Shown here piece by piece: positions 21,500-33,909 of a stretch of 64,000 nt of DNA. The stretch comes from Dryomyza anilis. Taxonomy: Eukaryota; Arthropoda; Insecta; Diptera; Dryomyzidae. Positions within the stretch are counted from its first letter, which is position 1, and each line of letters opens with the position of its first letter. The notes beneath the pieces are model-generated. The model searched no databases. It was not told where the DNA came from and saw nothing but the letters and a program-made list of their open reading frames with translations. Location of the stretch: NCBI GenBank assembly GCA_951804985.1, contig OX638134.1, positions 84,113,679-84,177,678 of the forward strand, read 5' to 3'. Made by a program: the position numbers and the translations under genes.

Positions 21500-22060
21500 T
21501 TCCCGAATGTACGTTTGCCCAAAAACCATTTGCCCGAATTGAATATATCCCGAAAGGACGTTATTTCCAACGGACGATAGCCCGAATGGATGTTTGCCCG
21601 AATGGACGTTTGGCCGAAAGGTAATCAATAGTGGGCATAATATGAAAGAATACCGAAATATCGCGGAGATCTATAAATGATCTATAAACATTTAAAAGTA
21701 TAATTATTTGGAGTGGTACATGACCCCCGGACCATTCGTCCATTCGAAATAATGGCTTACGGTCAAGCGTCCATTCGGGTAAATGGCTTGCGGGTATACG
21801 TGCATTCGGGTTATCGTCCATTCGGACAAACGTCAATTCGGGCTATCGTCCATTCGAGCAAATGGCTTTCGGTCAAGCGTCCATTCGGGTAAATGGCTTT
21901 CGGGCATATGTGCATTCTGGATATCGTCCATTCGGGCAAATGAGCATTCGAGAAAATGTCCATTCGGGCAAACGGAAAATTCGGTCATATGGTTTTCGGG
22001 CAAACGGCTTCGGTCATATGGCTTTCGGGCAAATGTATATGAACCGAAAATACTAGAAAT
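21500..22060 (+). repeat. Degenerate minisatellite (cattcgggcaaatgg type)
   Basis: About 35-40 imperfect units of the form (ca)ttcgggcaaatggc or ttcgggtatcgtcc, roughly 11-23 bp each. It produces spurious frames on both strands rich in S-I-R-A-N or F-A-R-M-D. A part at 21640-21740 is non-repetitive. Confidence 0.8.
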
Positions 22061-22069
22061 GTTAATTCC

Positions 22070-22737
22070 ATTATAATTACCTTTTAGAAATTTGGGTAGA
22101 CATTTAAATGGCATTGATCACATTAGTCATACAAGCGGAGGCTTTGGATCAGTTCAGTTATTCGGAAACCGGAAAATTCTTCCCCGAGAAATCGGAATGC
22201 TTGTTTAAACGAAGGTTTTCTTTTTACATAGTGAACAGATGTTTATTATGTAATTTAAATATTATTCTTTTGAATGTTGAATATTATTTTGAATAGTATT
22301 ATCTTGGAGAATAATTTTCTTGCATAAGAATTGTACGGGAAAAATCATGGTGAGAATTATGTTGTTAAAAGAATTGTTAAAGTTTTGTATTGGTGAATAA
22401 TTTAATCAGATTACACGGATAGAAAAGATTTGTTTGAATACAGATTACACGGGTAGAGAAGATTTGTTTGAATATGTTTGAACGTTATTAAAAAGTAATA
22501 CGAAATTACCATACATGTATTAGGAATGAAGTGTAATTAAATTATAATCGAAATTGAATTTATTTTTGTTCACGTGTAAACATTATTATATTGTCCAGCA
22601 TAATCTGTGAAATTTACCATAAATATGTTACAATACCAACATAAAATTTTAATTGCATTTGCATAAACTGTTTCTTGGCAATTTACTTGGTTAAAACTAT
22701 GTTTCGAAACACAGAAAATGCTAATCAAATGAAATTT
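22070..22737. other. Intergenic, no gene seen
   Basis: It holds a short direct repeat (agattacacgg.tagagaagatttgtttgaata, at about 22408 and 22441) and a trace of the gaaaaattgtac minisatellite near 22326. Confidence 0.4.
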
Positions 22738-23303
22738 AATTTGTATATTTATTTAATTTACAAATAACAAAATTATTACCGACGCGAACACGTTTTCTCA
22801 ACGAACAACAAAAGACACGTACGCAGAAATTGCCGATCACCGATTGTCAACTTTGTATACAAGAAGAGAGCTGCAAGAATACATTTATTTACACTTGAAT
22901 TTATTTTTTTTGTTTGTTTTCAAACTTCAGTATGTTTAAAATGTCCCTATACATACTTCAAACGACGACAAAAGAGACGTAGGTAGAAAATTCTGCTCAT
23001 CGAGTGCCAACTTCGTATACAAGAAGAATGTTGCAAGAATACATTTATTTAAATTCAATGTCTTTTTTTGATTGTTTTTAAACATCAATATGTTCAACCG
23101 ATGGCAAAAGATGGCGTAGATCGAAAATGCTGCAAAACGTTGCCAACTTCGTCAGTCGATAAATTATCGAATTAAGACGAGCGTTGCGTACATACGCTCG
23201 GTGATCGGCAATTTCTGCGTACGTGTCTTTTGTTGTTCGTTGAGAAAACGTGTTCGCGTCGGTAATAATTTTGTTATTTGTAAATTAAATAAATATACAA
23301 ATT
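22738..23303. mobile_element. Fold-back element with ~105-bp inverted termini (566 bp)
   Basis: 22738-22845 and 23200-23303 are near-perfect reverse complements, including ttaccgacgcgaacacgttt and acacgtacgcagaaattgcc. Between them lie about three diverged tandem modules (22805, 22960 and about 23100) each reading roughly gacaaaaga.acgtag...gccaacttcgtatacaagaag. No protein is encoded. The long arms and modular interior recall foldback-class elements; the family is unknown. Confidence 0.75.
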
Positions 23304-25795
23304 GTGTTACAAAAAGTACAAATAGTAACAGTGTATAATATATAATTTAATAGTTTCAAACAGAATTCGGCATGTTTTTTTACAAAAGCCTCCGTGAATT
23401 CCTTGCCTACGCTATGTGCTGTACTGAGACCAACTGTAACTGTACCAGATATAGATTTTTAATAAAAATAAATAAAAAAAAAACATTTTATTTTATTTTC
23501 AGTTTTTTTTTTTCAAAAATATTTAAATAAGTTCCTATGCAAACATACTACTTTTTGTACTGAAACAACTGATATGTTTCACTGGAAACATATTTATATT
23601 CAGGTCGCTCAAAATCATGTTTTATTTTGAACATATTTATGTTTCGGTTCAAATATTTATTTTATTATGTTTCCATTAGAATATACTCCATTTTAAGGGG
23701 CAACATAAAAATGTTTCCGGGATATTATAATGTAAGTCGGAGCTCATTACAACACTGTTCAAGTCTCAATACAACCCTGTTTACAAATGAATATAATTTC
23801 CCAAACATACATGTTAATGCCTGCAAAATTATGTTTGGGAGAGCTCTTTTTTTGCAGCGTGTAGAATTGTACAGAAAATATTTGTCAGAGGAATAAAATC
23901 CTGTGAAAAATTGTCGCGGGAAGAATTTTGTGATCAGTATTGTTCGTAACACAATTACACTATTGATTAGAACTATGATGTTTGTTTGTAGTCTATAGAA
24001 CTAAGGTGTTTAACATTACTATAAATTTGTAAAGCTGAGAAGAGTCATTGCTCAGTTGATATTTTGAAGATTAAAATTGGGAAGCTGTATTACTTATTAA
24101 AAGGTAGTGCTCCATACTATTATTAAATCAATTTCTATGTCACAATGGTCAGTTATAGCGTCACAAAATACTGCTCAATAATAAATTACTTGTAATTAAA
24201 TCAAGCGCCCAATGTTCATTCAGAATGTCAACTAACTGAAAACAGTGATATAAAGCATGATGAAATTTCAACAAGTTGAGACCAATAAAAATCGGCCAGA
24301 GAATCCGCTTCGCCAGCAACAAGACGACAAAATGTTAACAATTGGTATTAAATCAAACTTATGGCAGGCGCTATGGAAGGCGTTCAATTTTTATTTATTT
24401 CGATTTTTCTATATTTTTATTTTTTAATATTGCTGTTGACAAACGGGTCACAAAGAAATAGTGGGCGCTTTGAATTGGCGAATTTTTCTTGTTTTTTATG
24501 TAAGTTGTTGAATTCATTTCTTGCATGATTAACGATCTTTTTATGTGTTGCAGTTTTGTGGTAATTTAACAATGCATAATTAGTTGAAGTAAGTGTTGGA
24601 ATGAAGACATGTCACACACCGACCGACCATGTCGAGCAGGTTACTTCAAGTGACTTGCATTGGTGGCTCAGTGGTTTTGCAAAATACGAAAGTTTTTTTT
24701 TAATTTTTTTTGAAGGCATATTTAATGCAATTCTTATTTGCTTAATTAATGCGCAGTCATTAAGCGAATTTTTATAGATTTGAATTGTCTGATGTTAGCT
24801 AATTTGAAAATGTTACGCATACGCACCGCCGTACACGTTCAAATGCATTGTAAAATGCATTAATTATGCAAAAAATAAATATGTCATCGGGTTAAGCAAG
24901 TCTGGTTGGAACTATTGTCTTTTTATGCCATTTAAAAGTGGCTTTGCAATAGCGCAATATTGAGCGATTCTTGCATAAGAAATTTGTACTTTCAACTTTT
25001 GCAAACATTTTATTTAGCCGATTTTACTGATTATTACTATTATAGATAATTTAAAATGCATAATAGGTTATTTTTATATTAGAAAATATATAATTTTAAT
25101 AATATATTTGAAAACAAAAATTAAAACAAAGAATATTTAGCTGATTAACGTCAAATTTCAATACAATTTATTTTTACTACATTGTGATTTTGTGCGGCAA
25201 ATAACAACACACATTTGCTGTATTTCTATAAAAAATTTGTCTACAATTCTACTGAAATTAACAACATATTGCAGATAAATAATACATATGTATTTATTTT
25301 TACAAAATTTGTATTTATTTTGACTAAATTATTTAATTTAACATCATGAAAAATGTAAAATAAATTATCTGATTTCATTTTTACTATATTTTGTATTTTT
25401 TTTATTTCATAGAATAAATAAAAAAAAAAACATTTGCAAACATTTTTACTGTATTCTGTATTGTTTTCAAGTTTGATATTGTTATCAAAATTTAAAATTT
25501 TTAGTTGATCTAACATAAAATTGTACTTTTTCCAATTTTTTTTTTCTTATTTTAGTTTTCTTTCACCTCATTTACCATAATCTTTTTTCACACATTATCG
25601 CTTATTCTAGAAACGATTTTGTGACAAACATAAAACCAATTACCAATGACTTTATTACTATCCATAGGTTAAAATTATAATGTGTTTAGCATTCGCATCA
25701 CAAATAATTGAATTAATCAATTTACAAACTGTATTAATTAAATTTAGATAAAAGACACGTATTTCAGCATGCAAGCACAGTAGCAAAATTCAACT
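23304..25795. other. AT-rich intergenic, no gene seen
   Basis: No supported exon. Open frames at 23627-23952 and 25241-25516 have AT-driven composition without signal peptide, domain or promoter. I see no repeat family except a short gaaaaattgtcgcggg trace near 23905. Confidence 0.45.
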
Positions 25796-27115
25796 TTTCA
25801 CTGAAATATAAATGTTTCACTAAAAATTAGACTTTTCAATATATATTCAATTTTCCAGTCAAAATTCAATTTTTCACTAAAAAAAATCAAATTTTCACTC
25901 AAATTTCAATTTTTCACTATAAATGCTTTTTATTATTAAAATTTTAATTTTTCACTAAGAACTCAATTTTTCACTAAAAATTCAATTTTTTGTGAAAATT
26001 TTAATTTTTCACTAAAAATTCAATTTTTCACTTAAAATTCAATTTTTCTCTAAAAATTTTATTTTTCACAAAAAAATTTTTCAGTAAAAATTCAATTTTT
26101 CACTAAAAATTCAATTTTTCATTAAAATTCAATTTTTTTATTAAAATTCAATTTTTTATTAAAAATTCAATTTTTCACTAGAAAATTCTATTTGTCACTA
26201 AAAATTCTATTTTTCACTAAAAATTCAATTTCTCACAAAAAATTCAATTTTTCACTAAAAGTTAAATTTGCACTTAAAATCTAATTTTCATTAAAAATGC
26301 AAATTTTCACTAAAATTCAATTTATCATTAAAAATTCAAATTTTCACTAAAAATTCAATTTTTCACTAAAAATTCAATTTTTCACTAAAAATTCAATTTT
26401 TCACTAAAAATTCAATTTTTCACTAAAAATTCAATTTTTCACTAAAAATTCAATTTTTCACTAAAAATTCAAATTTTCACTAAAAATTCAAATTTTCACT
26501 AAAAATTCAAATTTTCACTAAAAATTCAATTTTTCACTAAAAATTCAATTTTTCACTAAAAATTCAATTTTTCACTAAAAATTCAAATTTTCACTAAAAA
26601 TTCAATTTTTCACTAAAAATTCAATTTTTCACTAAAAATTCAATTTTTCACTAAAAATTCAATTTTTCACTAAAAATTCAATTTTTCACTAAAAATTCAA
26701 TTTTTCACTAAAAATAAAATTTTTCACTAAAAATTCAATTTTTCACTAAAAATTCAATTTTTCACTAAAAATTCAATTTTTCACTAAAAATTCAAATTTT
26801 TACTATAAATTCAATTTTTCACTAAAAATTAAATTTTTCACTAAAAATTCAATTCTTTATTGAAAATTCTAAAAAATTCAATTATTCACTAAAAATTTTA
26901 TTTTCACTAAAAATCAAATTTTCACTATAAGTTTAAATTTTCAATTAAATTAAATTTTTTCACTAAAAATCAATTTTTTAGTAAAAATTCATTTTGTGTA
27001 CTGAAAATGCAATTTTTGACTAAAAATTCAATATTTCACTAAAAATTCAAATTTTCACTATAAATTGAATTTTTCACTAAAAATTTAGTTTTTCACTCAA
27101 CGTTAAATTTTTCAA
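25796..27115. repeat. 19-bp satellite, reverse orientation (ttttcactaaaaattcaat)
   Basis: The same 19-bp unit as at 1675-3215, reverse-complemented; about 65-70 copies. The centre (26340-26800) is almost perfectly regular and the flanks are decayed. Confidence 0.95.
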
Positions 27116-30100
27116 ATTAAATTCTGTCTAAAAATGCAAGTAAAAAAAAATAACAAAATATAGCATTATTTACTTTTTATATTTTATATTTTTCATAATT
27201 TGGGCCCACTGTAGTAAAACCGTCTAATAAAACAATTACTTCGATTAACACTGAAGCATTACGACCCGTTTAAGACCCCGCGTTTAAGCGGCGATTTGTT
27301 TGAATTTTAATTTTATTTGCAATTTATATGCGAAAACCTTTCACTTTTCATATGAGTTAAGATTTAGACTTTTTTTAAAATGATATATATTTTTTTTAAA
27401 TAAAATTTAAAAATTAAATTAGATTTGACTTTATGTATAACAAACCACACGACTCCATTAATTTTTTGAAATTAAAATTTGTATTTTTTCATAAACATAT
27501 TTTTGCTATTTGTTTTTATCTTTTCATTTCCTTATTTTTAATTTTGCAGTTTGTTTTAATTTTTAATATTTTTGACCATGATTAATATGAATTTTAGCGT
27601 ATTTTTTACGTATAGCTTCAATATATAATCATTATTATTATAGCTAATTAATTAGTGGTAAATCAGTCAAATTTAGCAGACGCTGAAAAAACAGAAAAAT
27701 TGGCATCAAAAAAATTGTATTAAATACGTTAACCCTGACTAATGTTTTGACGCAGTTTTCAAATTGCACGAATCATTTATATTGATATCGTAAGTTCATT
27801 GACATTTTGTTTATTTTTTTTTTTGTATTTTAAAATAAACAGAAATATAGGTTTATAATTTTGATCTAATAAAGCGGAATATGTATTTTGTGGTTATTAT
27901 AAAATTTACTTACTTCCATTTTAGTTCTTTACAAATGATGTGCGATCTGCATTCATTTAAACATATATTAAAAAGCAATATATAAAATTATATTTATACA
28001 ATTTTAATTCATATATCGAACAATTGTTTAATTGGTTTTTAATTCTATGAATTGGACCCGGGAATATTTGTACATTTTTTCTAAAAACATACAAAATGTT
28101 GAAGATTTTGGCAACTGTATAGCACGTTCTCAATTTTTGAAATTTAAAAGACGGTTTCCTTCATCCAGATGTGACAACCTCCTAATCAGCATTCATGAGG
28201 TTGTGGCAACCTTTAAGTCAGCATGAGGTTGTGGCAACCTTTAAGTCGGTTATAGCAAAATAAGGTACGTTCATTTTAATGCCATGAGGTTACAACAAAT
28301 GTATTTCGGTTGCATCAATAAAAATTGGTTCGATTAACCTCATGCCAAAAGAAGATTTTTCGGTGTGTACATACAAAAATAAACCCAGAGGTACAAATTT
28401 CTGTATTTGGAAATTAATAAAAAATTAAACATTCCTTGTTATTTTTTCGAACATTATACAACTTTTAAATAATCTTTAATAAATGTTTTTAAATAGCAAT
28501 AAGTATATACTACGGAAAAAACACTAAAAAAGTTTTTTTTGTTGAGTAAATCTTTACAATGTTGCTACTTTATTTGTCGATAATGCTTTGTCATGCAGTT
28601 GTCATTGAATCTAACAAGTTGCTAAAACTCACAATGATAACGGTATTTCGTAAATTATCTCAAAAAAAATATTTTTAAAAATCTGCAAAATTCTATAGAC
28701 AGACAACAAACAAAAAATTGCAAATATTGGCATAGCGCACAATCTGCATAAATTATGAAAAACTCTTATGACGGAATTTTGTTGCTGTAGCAACTGCTGT
28801 GGTTGCAATGTTGCTGTCGCTGGCCTGCAGCAGCCAAGTATATAATTTTTTATTTTTTTTTTAGCTACATTTTAGATAATAAGCTAATGATGCTAAGTAT
28901 CGAGTTAATAAATATAGTGGCGATGCATATGATTATGTTGTTGGCAAAGAAACCAGCAACAAAACGCAAGTCTTAGGTGTTAATGATGTTGTTGCTCAAA
29001 GCCAGACATTTTTTTGTGTTAAAGTATTTTATTTTCTCATGGTAATAATGATCTTAAAAAATGGTGCCAAAAAGATGTCACAACTGTTACAAAACAATGC
29101 AAATTTCTTTTTAATGTACATTTTTTGACATTTTTTCTGATCTAATTTGGTTCAGTTTACAAACTAAAATATGTAAGCATCCCAGCAGAAAATTGACAAG
29201 TTCTGATGAATTGGGTTTGGTTGAATTCAGACCTGAACAATGCCATGTAGTATGCCTAAACTTTGTGTATTGGTATTTAGGATTTACTTCACAATGCTGA
29301 ATTATATCCGGAATTATTGAATTTATTCAGAACACTATATGCTGACACTAAATTCAGGTAAGACACGCAATAATTATTGAGGAAGAAGATCCAAAAATAA
29401 TAAAACTAAATCTATGTTTTTGGACTAAAAAATTTAATATGAAAATTAGAATGAAATGTTTTTGGTGTAGTTAAGTTGATGCCCACGAACTATACTTTCG
29501 AGTCTCGGATTTCGAAAATGATCGGATTCGAGAATATCGTCATGAAATTTTAAAGTATATAATACCCTCCTCAATTTTGATTCTACTCTAGAATTTTTAT
29601 CGATCAAGGTTTCGTCTCGCAATGTATTTCATGCATGGACTTTTAAAGTCTAAATTAATGTTTAAACGAACATATTGCAGCCACTTCTAAATAATATTAT
29701 TTTTGGGAAAAAACAGCTTTGTATTAAATTTACAAAAAACAATTTTCCTTTCAAAAATAATTTGTGGGAACATTTATTTGGAATAGCCTTTGAAGATTTT
29801 CTGCTGGCATCATATGTTGCTTTTTATGAAGTTCTGCGTATGTTGCTGATGATTGTAGTATTGCTGTTGACAATGCAGTCATTGTTGCCAGTCAAATATA
29901 GGTGAGACACGCGTAATTGTTATATATATTTATTTTTTTGTAATTATGTCATTGTTATGCTTTTCGCAAACTATTTTTAAACCCTGTGACATTTGAACAT
30001 TTGAGTGCAACAATAAAAGAAACTATTAAAATAATGTAAACGATATGTGGAAGTGAGTGGTGGGTGAAGCACCTCAGTTTACATTGATTTCCGTGAGGTT

Positions 30101-30119
30101 ATTTTGTACTTTATTATGT
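27116..30119. other. AT-rich intergenic, no gene seen
   Basis: No coding sequence supported. It includes a two-copy 28-bp tandem repeat at about 28190-28246 (catgaggttgtggcaacctt). A stretch at 29180-29370 shares phrases (cttattgaatttattcaga) with 39200-39340, suggesting an old dispersed repeat. CAG/CTG-rich low-complexity DNA lies at 28785-28835. Confidence 0.45.
28190..28246 (+). repeat. Two-copy tandem repeat, ~28 bp
   Basis: catgaggttgtggcaacctttaagtc occurs twice in immediate succession. Partial echoes flank it (gacaacctcctaatcagcattcatg, ccatgaggttacaac). Confidence 0.8.
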
Positions 30120-30121
30120 CA

Positions 30122-31070
30122 AATATACACGGAGAAAAGTCATAGCTCGGGTATTGTTTAGAGACAAATAAGAAATGTTTGGAAACAAGGACGCAAACAA
30201 ATTTTGTTGAATATAAATAAGAATTTGTTTAAAGACAAATAAATTTTATTTAGTGAAAATATAATTTTTTTAGATTTAGATAGATTTGTTTGTAATTAAT
30301 ATAAACAGTTTGTTGAAACAAAATTTGTTTACAGACATCAGTTTAATTTAGTATATTGTGTTTGTATTTAAATCAAATATTATTGTATATAATAATATGT
30401 ATTTGGGAACATTGACATAAATACATTTTACTTAGATTTATTTACAACATTTGTTTGCACATATTATTTACACAAATACAACTTCTTCGCATAATTTTTT
30501 TTTAACATTTATTCGTAGATAAACAAAGATTATTTGCACACAAAGTTTACACAAACTTAGTGTTTTTGTATAGAATAAATATTATTTGTGGCAAAACATA
30601 ATTTGTTTGATATCTGAATACGAAATTATTTGTACAAATAATACATTTATTTGTAACGAAACAAACATTATTACGTCGATGTACGCGATGCGTTGTGTCA
30701 AAGTGCAACATTCAAATAATACCAGGGGAAAGAAAGGTAATTCCAATAAATGTATTTTTACTTATTTTAGATTTATAATTGAATGTATTACTGATGACAA
30801 TTTGAGTGCATTTATAATTTCGCGGAAAAAAGTGTAAAATTGTGTGGCGTCACCGGGCCAAATACATAAGTTTCTACGTGAATTATAATTTTTTGGACAC
30901 AAACAAAATTTTTTTGGATTTAAGATCTTTTTAAATAAACTTGTTTAAAGTTTGAGGAGATATACTTCAATTGTCTGACACAAATATAGTTTGTTTGTCG
31001 TTAAATAAGAATTGTTTGTATATAAACATAATTTATTTGCACCCAAACAACAATTATTTTCAGCGTGTAG
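30122..31070. mobile_element. Unclassified interspersed element bounded by acacggagaaaa / ttttcagcgtgt
   Basis: The bounded stretch is full of degenerate ttatttgttt / aaacaaat words. Its ends (acacggagaaaa at 30128 and attttcagcgtgta near 31068) are imperfect inverted repeats. Similar words end other AT-rich stretches (acaccgagaaaa near 15194, tttttcggtgtgta near 28356, acaccaagaaaa near 39786). No coding capacity. Boundaries and class are tentative. Confidence 0.35.
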
Positions 31071-31113
31071 TAAAATTTGAAAATTACCATTTCACTTAAT
31101 ACAAACTACGTTG

Positions 31114-31425
31114 AATAATAATAATAATAGTTTGGCGCTACAGTCCTGTACAGAACTTCGGCCGAGCTCTCTCACCATTTTGAGCTGTGCGTGTTATATT
31201 TGTACTCAAATTGGTGGGACCTACAGTTTATTGCCGAATCCGAACGGCGGATGAGAGCTTTTCATAGGCAAGGTTTTACTCTCGTAGGTTTGCCATTTAC
31301 TGCCGAGAGGTAGCGCGGTATAGAAAAATGTTTCTATGAAAAGATGTTGTTAGCCCCAGTCCAGGCTTGAACCGGGGACCTTTCGACTTGCAGTCCAACG
31401 CACTAACCACTGAGCTACCGCGGCT
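31114..31425 (-). mobile_element. tRNA-derived SINE, copy 3 (full length)
   Basis: Complete copy on the reverse strand, from agccgcggtagctcagtggt to a (TTA/ATT)n tail seen as aataataataataatag on the + strand. About 312 bp including the tail. Confidence 0.9.
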
Positions 31426-31649
31426 CTCTGAGAAATTATACACTTGTCATATATATAATTGACATTTAATTGTTGTTGTTCTCAAAATTTTTATTAAGTG
31501 AAACACTGTTAAACATATGGTTGATTCTAAAATACAATTAATTCAAGGAATAATATAAATAATAATGAATTTGTACAACTTTAATTAAATGCAAACATAA
31601 ATATGGTTGCAGTTGAACACGTTTGCTGTTAAAATATCCAGATATCCAA

Positions 31650-32905
31650 TTTTCACTAAAAATTCAATTTTTCAATTAAAATTCATTTCCACAGTGACTA
31701 AACTACTAAAACACTAAAAATTACATTTTTCACTAAAAATTAAATTTTTCACTAAAAACTAAATTTTTCACTAAAAATTAAATTTTTCACTAAAAATTAA
31801 ATTTTTCACTAAAAATTAAATTTTTCACTAAAAATTAAATTTTTCACTAAAAATTAAATTTTTCACTAAAAATTAAATTTTTCACTAAAAATTAAATTTT
31901 TCACTAAAAATAAAATTTTCACTAAAAATAAAATTTTCACTAATAATAAAATTTTCACTAAAAATTCAATTTTTCACTCAAAATTCAATTTTTCACTCAA
32001 AATTCAATTTTTCACTAAAAATTAAATTTTTACTATAATTCAATTTTTCAATAAAAATTATATTTTTACTAAAAATTCAATTTTTCACCAAAAATTAAAA
32101 TGTTCACTAAAAATTAAAATTTTCACTAACAATTAAAATTTTTCTAAAAATTCGATTTTTTACTAAGAATTCAATTTTTCACTAAAAATTAAATTTTTCA
32201 CTAAAAATTAAAATTTTCACTAAAAATTCAATTTTTCAATTAAAATTCATTTTCACAGTGAAAAAAAACTTTCAGAAAAAATAAATTTTTAACTAAAATT
32301 TTAATTTTTCAATAAAAATTAAATTCTTCACTAAAAATTAAATTCTTCACTAAAAATTAAATTCTTCGCTAAAAATTACATTATTCACTAAAAATTAAAT
32401 TTTTCAATATTTCACTAAAAATTTAATTTTTCACTAAAAATTAAATTTTTCGCTAAAAATAAAATTTTCACTAAAAATTAAAATTTTCACTAAAAATTAA
32501 AATTTTCACTAAAAATTAAAATTTTCACTAAAAATATAAATTTTCACTAAAAATTCAATTTTTCACTAAAAATTCAATTTTTCACTAAAAATTCAATTTT
32601 TCACTAAAAATTCAATTTTTCACTAAAAATTCAATTTTTCACTAAAAATTCAATTTTTCACTAAAAATTCAATTTTTCACTAAAAATTCAATTTTTCACT
32701 AAAAATTAAAATTTTTACTAAAAATTCAATTTTTACTAAAAATTAAAATTTTCACTAAAAATTATAATTTTCACTAAAAATTAAAATTTTTACTAAAAAT
32801 TCGATTTTTTACTAAAAATTCAATATTTCACTTAACATTTTTTTAAAATAATTTTTCAATAAAAATTAAATTTATTACTAAAAATTCAATTTTTTATAAT
32901 TTGTG
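31650..32905. repeat. 19-bp satellite, reverse orientation, third array
   Basis: Tandem ttttcactaaaaattcaat / ttttcactaaaaattaaat units, about 60 copies. A sub-array at 31735-31910 is fixed for the ...aattaaat variant and another at 32545-32705 for ...aattcaat. This shows local homogenisation of different subtypes. Confidence 0.93.
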
Positions 32906-33111
32906 TATTTTTTGTCATTGTTCTTTTATTATTCGAAATAAAACATATTTTTTATTTTTGTTGTTTTTTTAAAACAATTAAACTAATTATTTATTTATCA
33001 AAATCCTTCTTATTCTTCTTCTTCGTCATCAACAGCAGCGGCAGCAACAATTTTAAACATTACCTTAATAAAACTCAAATGTTAATTGTTACTATATAAA
33101 AATGAAACTAA

Positions 33112-33190
33112 CGTTTCGAGAGAGAAAGAGAGAGAGAGAGAGTGTGTAAGTGAGCACAGAGTATGTATTGAGTGAGTGTGAGACAGAACG
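33112..33190. repeat. (GA)n / (GT)n simple repeat
   Basis: gagagagaaagagagagagagagag followed by tg/ag-rich sequence, about 110 bp past the 3' end of the gene at 33.3 kb. Confidence 0.8.
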
Positions 33191-33297
33191 AGAGCGATAT
33201 AGTGTGTTAGGCAGAGACAGCAGTTAGAGCACCATAACGGTTCCATGAACTTTAGACGCCATTCTTTTGCGAATTTAAATTTGTTTGAACTGGTGCC

Positions 33298-33755
33298 TTA
33301 GTGGAAATGATGATAATCATGATGATCGAAATGATGATGATATGGATCCAGATGCAGCGGTGCGGGGTGATACGCCTTGATGATAGGTGCCGGATGATAG
33401 GCCTTGATAACGGGATGCACGATCGTCTTGACGACGGGCACCACAATCGGTTTGATGATGTGATGCGGGGCGCTGTGAATAACCGTCGAGCTCTGATGCG
33501 ATATGGCGGCGGGCACATGAACTATTTTGGCAACATGCAGCGGCTCGTGATGATGATGATAGGGCTCGGCATGATAGAGCGGATATTCCAGAGCGTGATG
33601 ATGTGGATGACCGTGCAGATAGCCGGGGCGTGCGGCGCTCAGAGCGAACAGAGCGCTGAAGACAACTAATAGAGTCTGGAGTGGTGAGGGAAAAATGAAG
33701 AATTCAATTTTTTGTATTTTATTTTTAAATAACGACAACCTACCAATTTCAACAT
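33298..33755 (-). CDS. Histidine-rich retinin-like cuticular protein 5 (129 aa)
   Basis: Exons 33744-33755 (MLKL) and 33298-33675, with a 68-nt intron (GTAGGT ... CTCCAG). The 129-aa product has a signal peptide (TLLVVFSALFALSAARPG), the core PAAISHQSSTVIHS at about residues 61-74, and then a duplicated (V/I)IKAYHPAP unit. Histidine is exceptional: 28 of about 107 mature residues, in runs such as HHHH near residue 45, and the C-terminus ends DHHDYHHFH. His-rich cuticular proteins can bind metal or take part in sclerotisation cross-links; this is inference from cuticle biochemistry. A TATA box and TCAGTT initiator sit about 113-150 nt upstream of the ATG. The + strand is open opposite exon 2, but its Met/Asp/Arg-rich frame is a shadow of the CAT/CAC codons. 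Confidence 0.9.
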
Positions 33756-33867
33756 TATTTTTTTTATAGTCCTTGTGTGTTTTTTAATCCTCGTTTTTTA
33801 GTTTCGATTTTATTTAAGTTTTAGGTGTCCTCAACTTTATTCCTTTGCAGATGGAAAACAAAACAAC

Positions 33868-33905
33868 AACTGATGCCATCTCGAAGATATTCGCACTCTT
33901 TTATA
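33868..33905 (-). promoter_or_regulatory. Core promoter of the 33.3 kb gene: TATAAAAG and TCAGTT
   Basis: On the reverse strand TATAAAAG (33905-33898) precedes TCAGTT (33873-33868), with the initiator A at 33871, 34 nt from the start of the box. The implied 5' UTR is about 116 nt. Confidence 0.8.
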
Positions 33906-33909
33906 TTTT

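Noticed and set aside
21373..22114. Several overlapping frames with SIRAN/FARMD repeats
   Set aside because: By-products of the ttcgggcaaatgg minisatellite.
33301..33669. Met/Asp-rich + strand frame opposite the His-rich gene
   Set aside because: Complement of CAT/CAC codons; no supporting signals.
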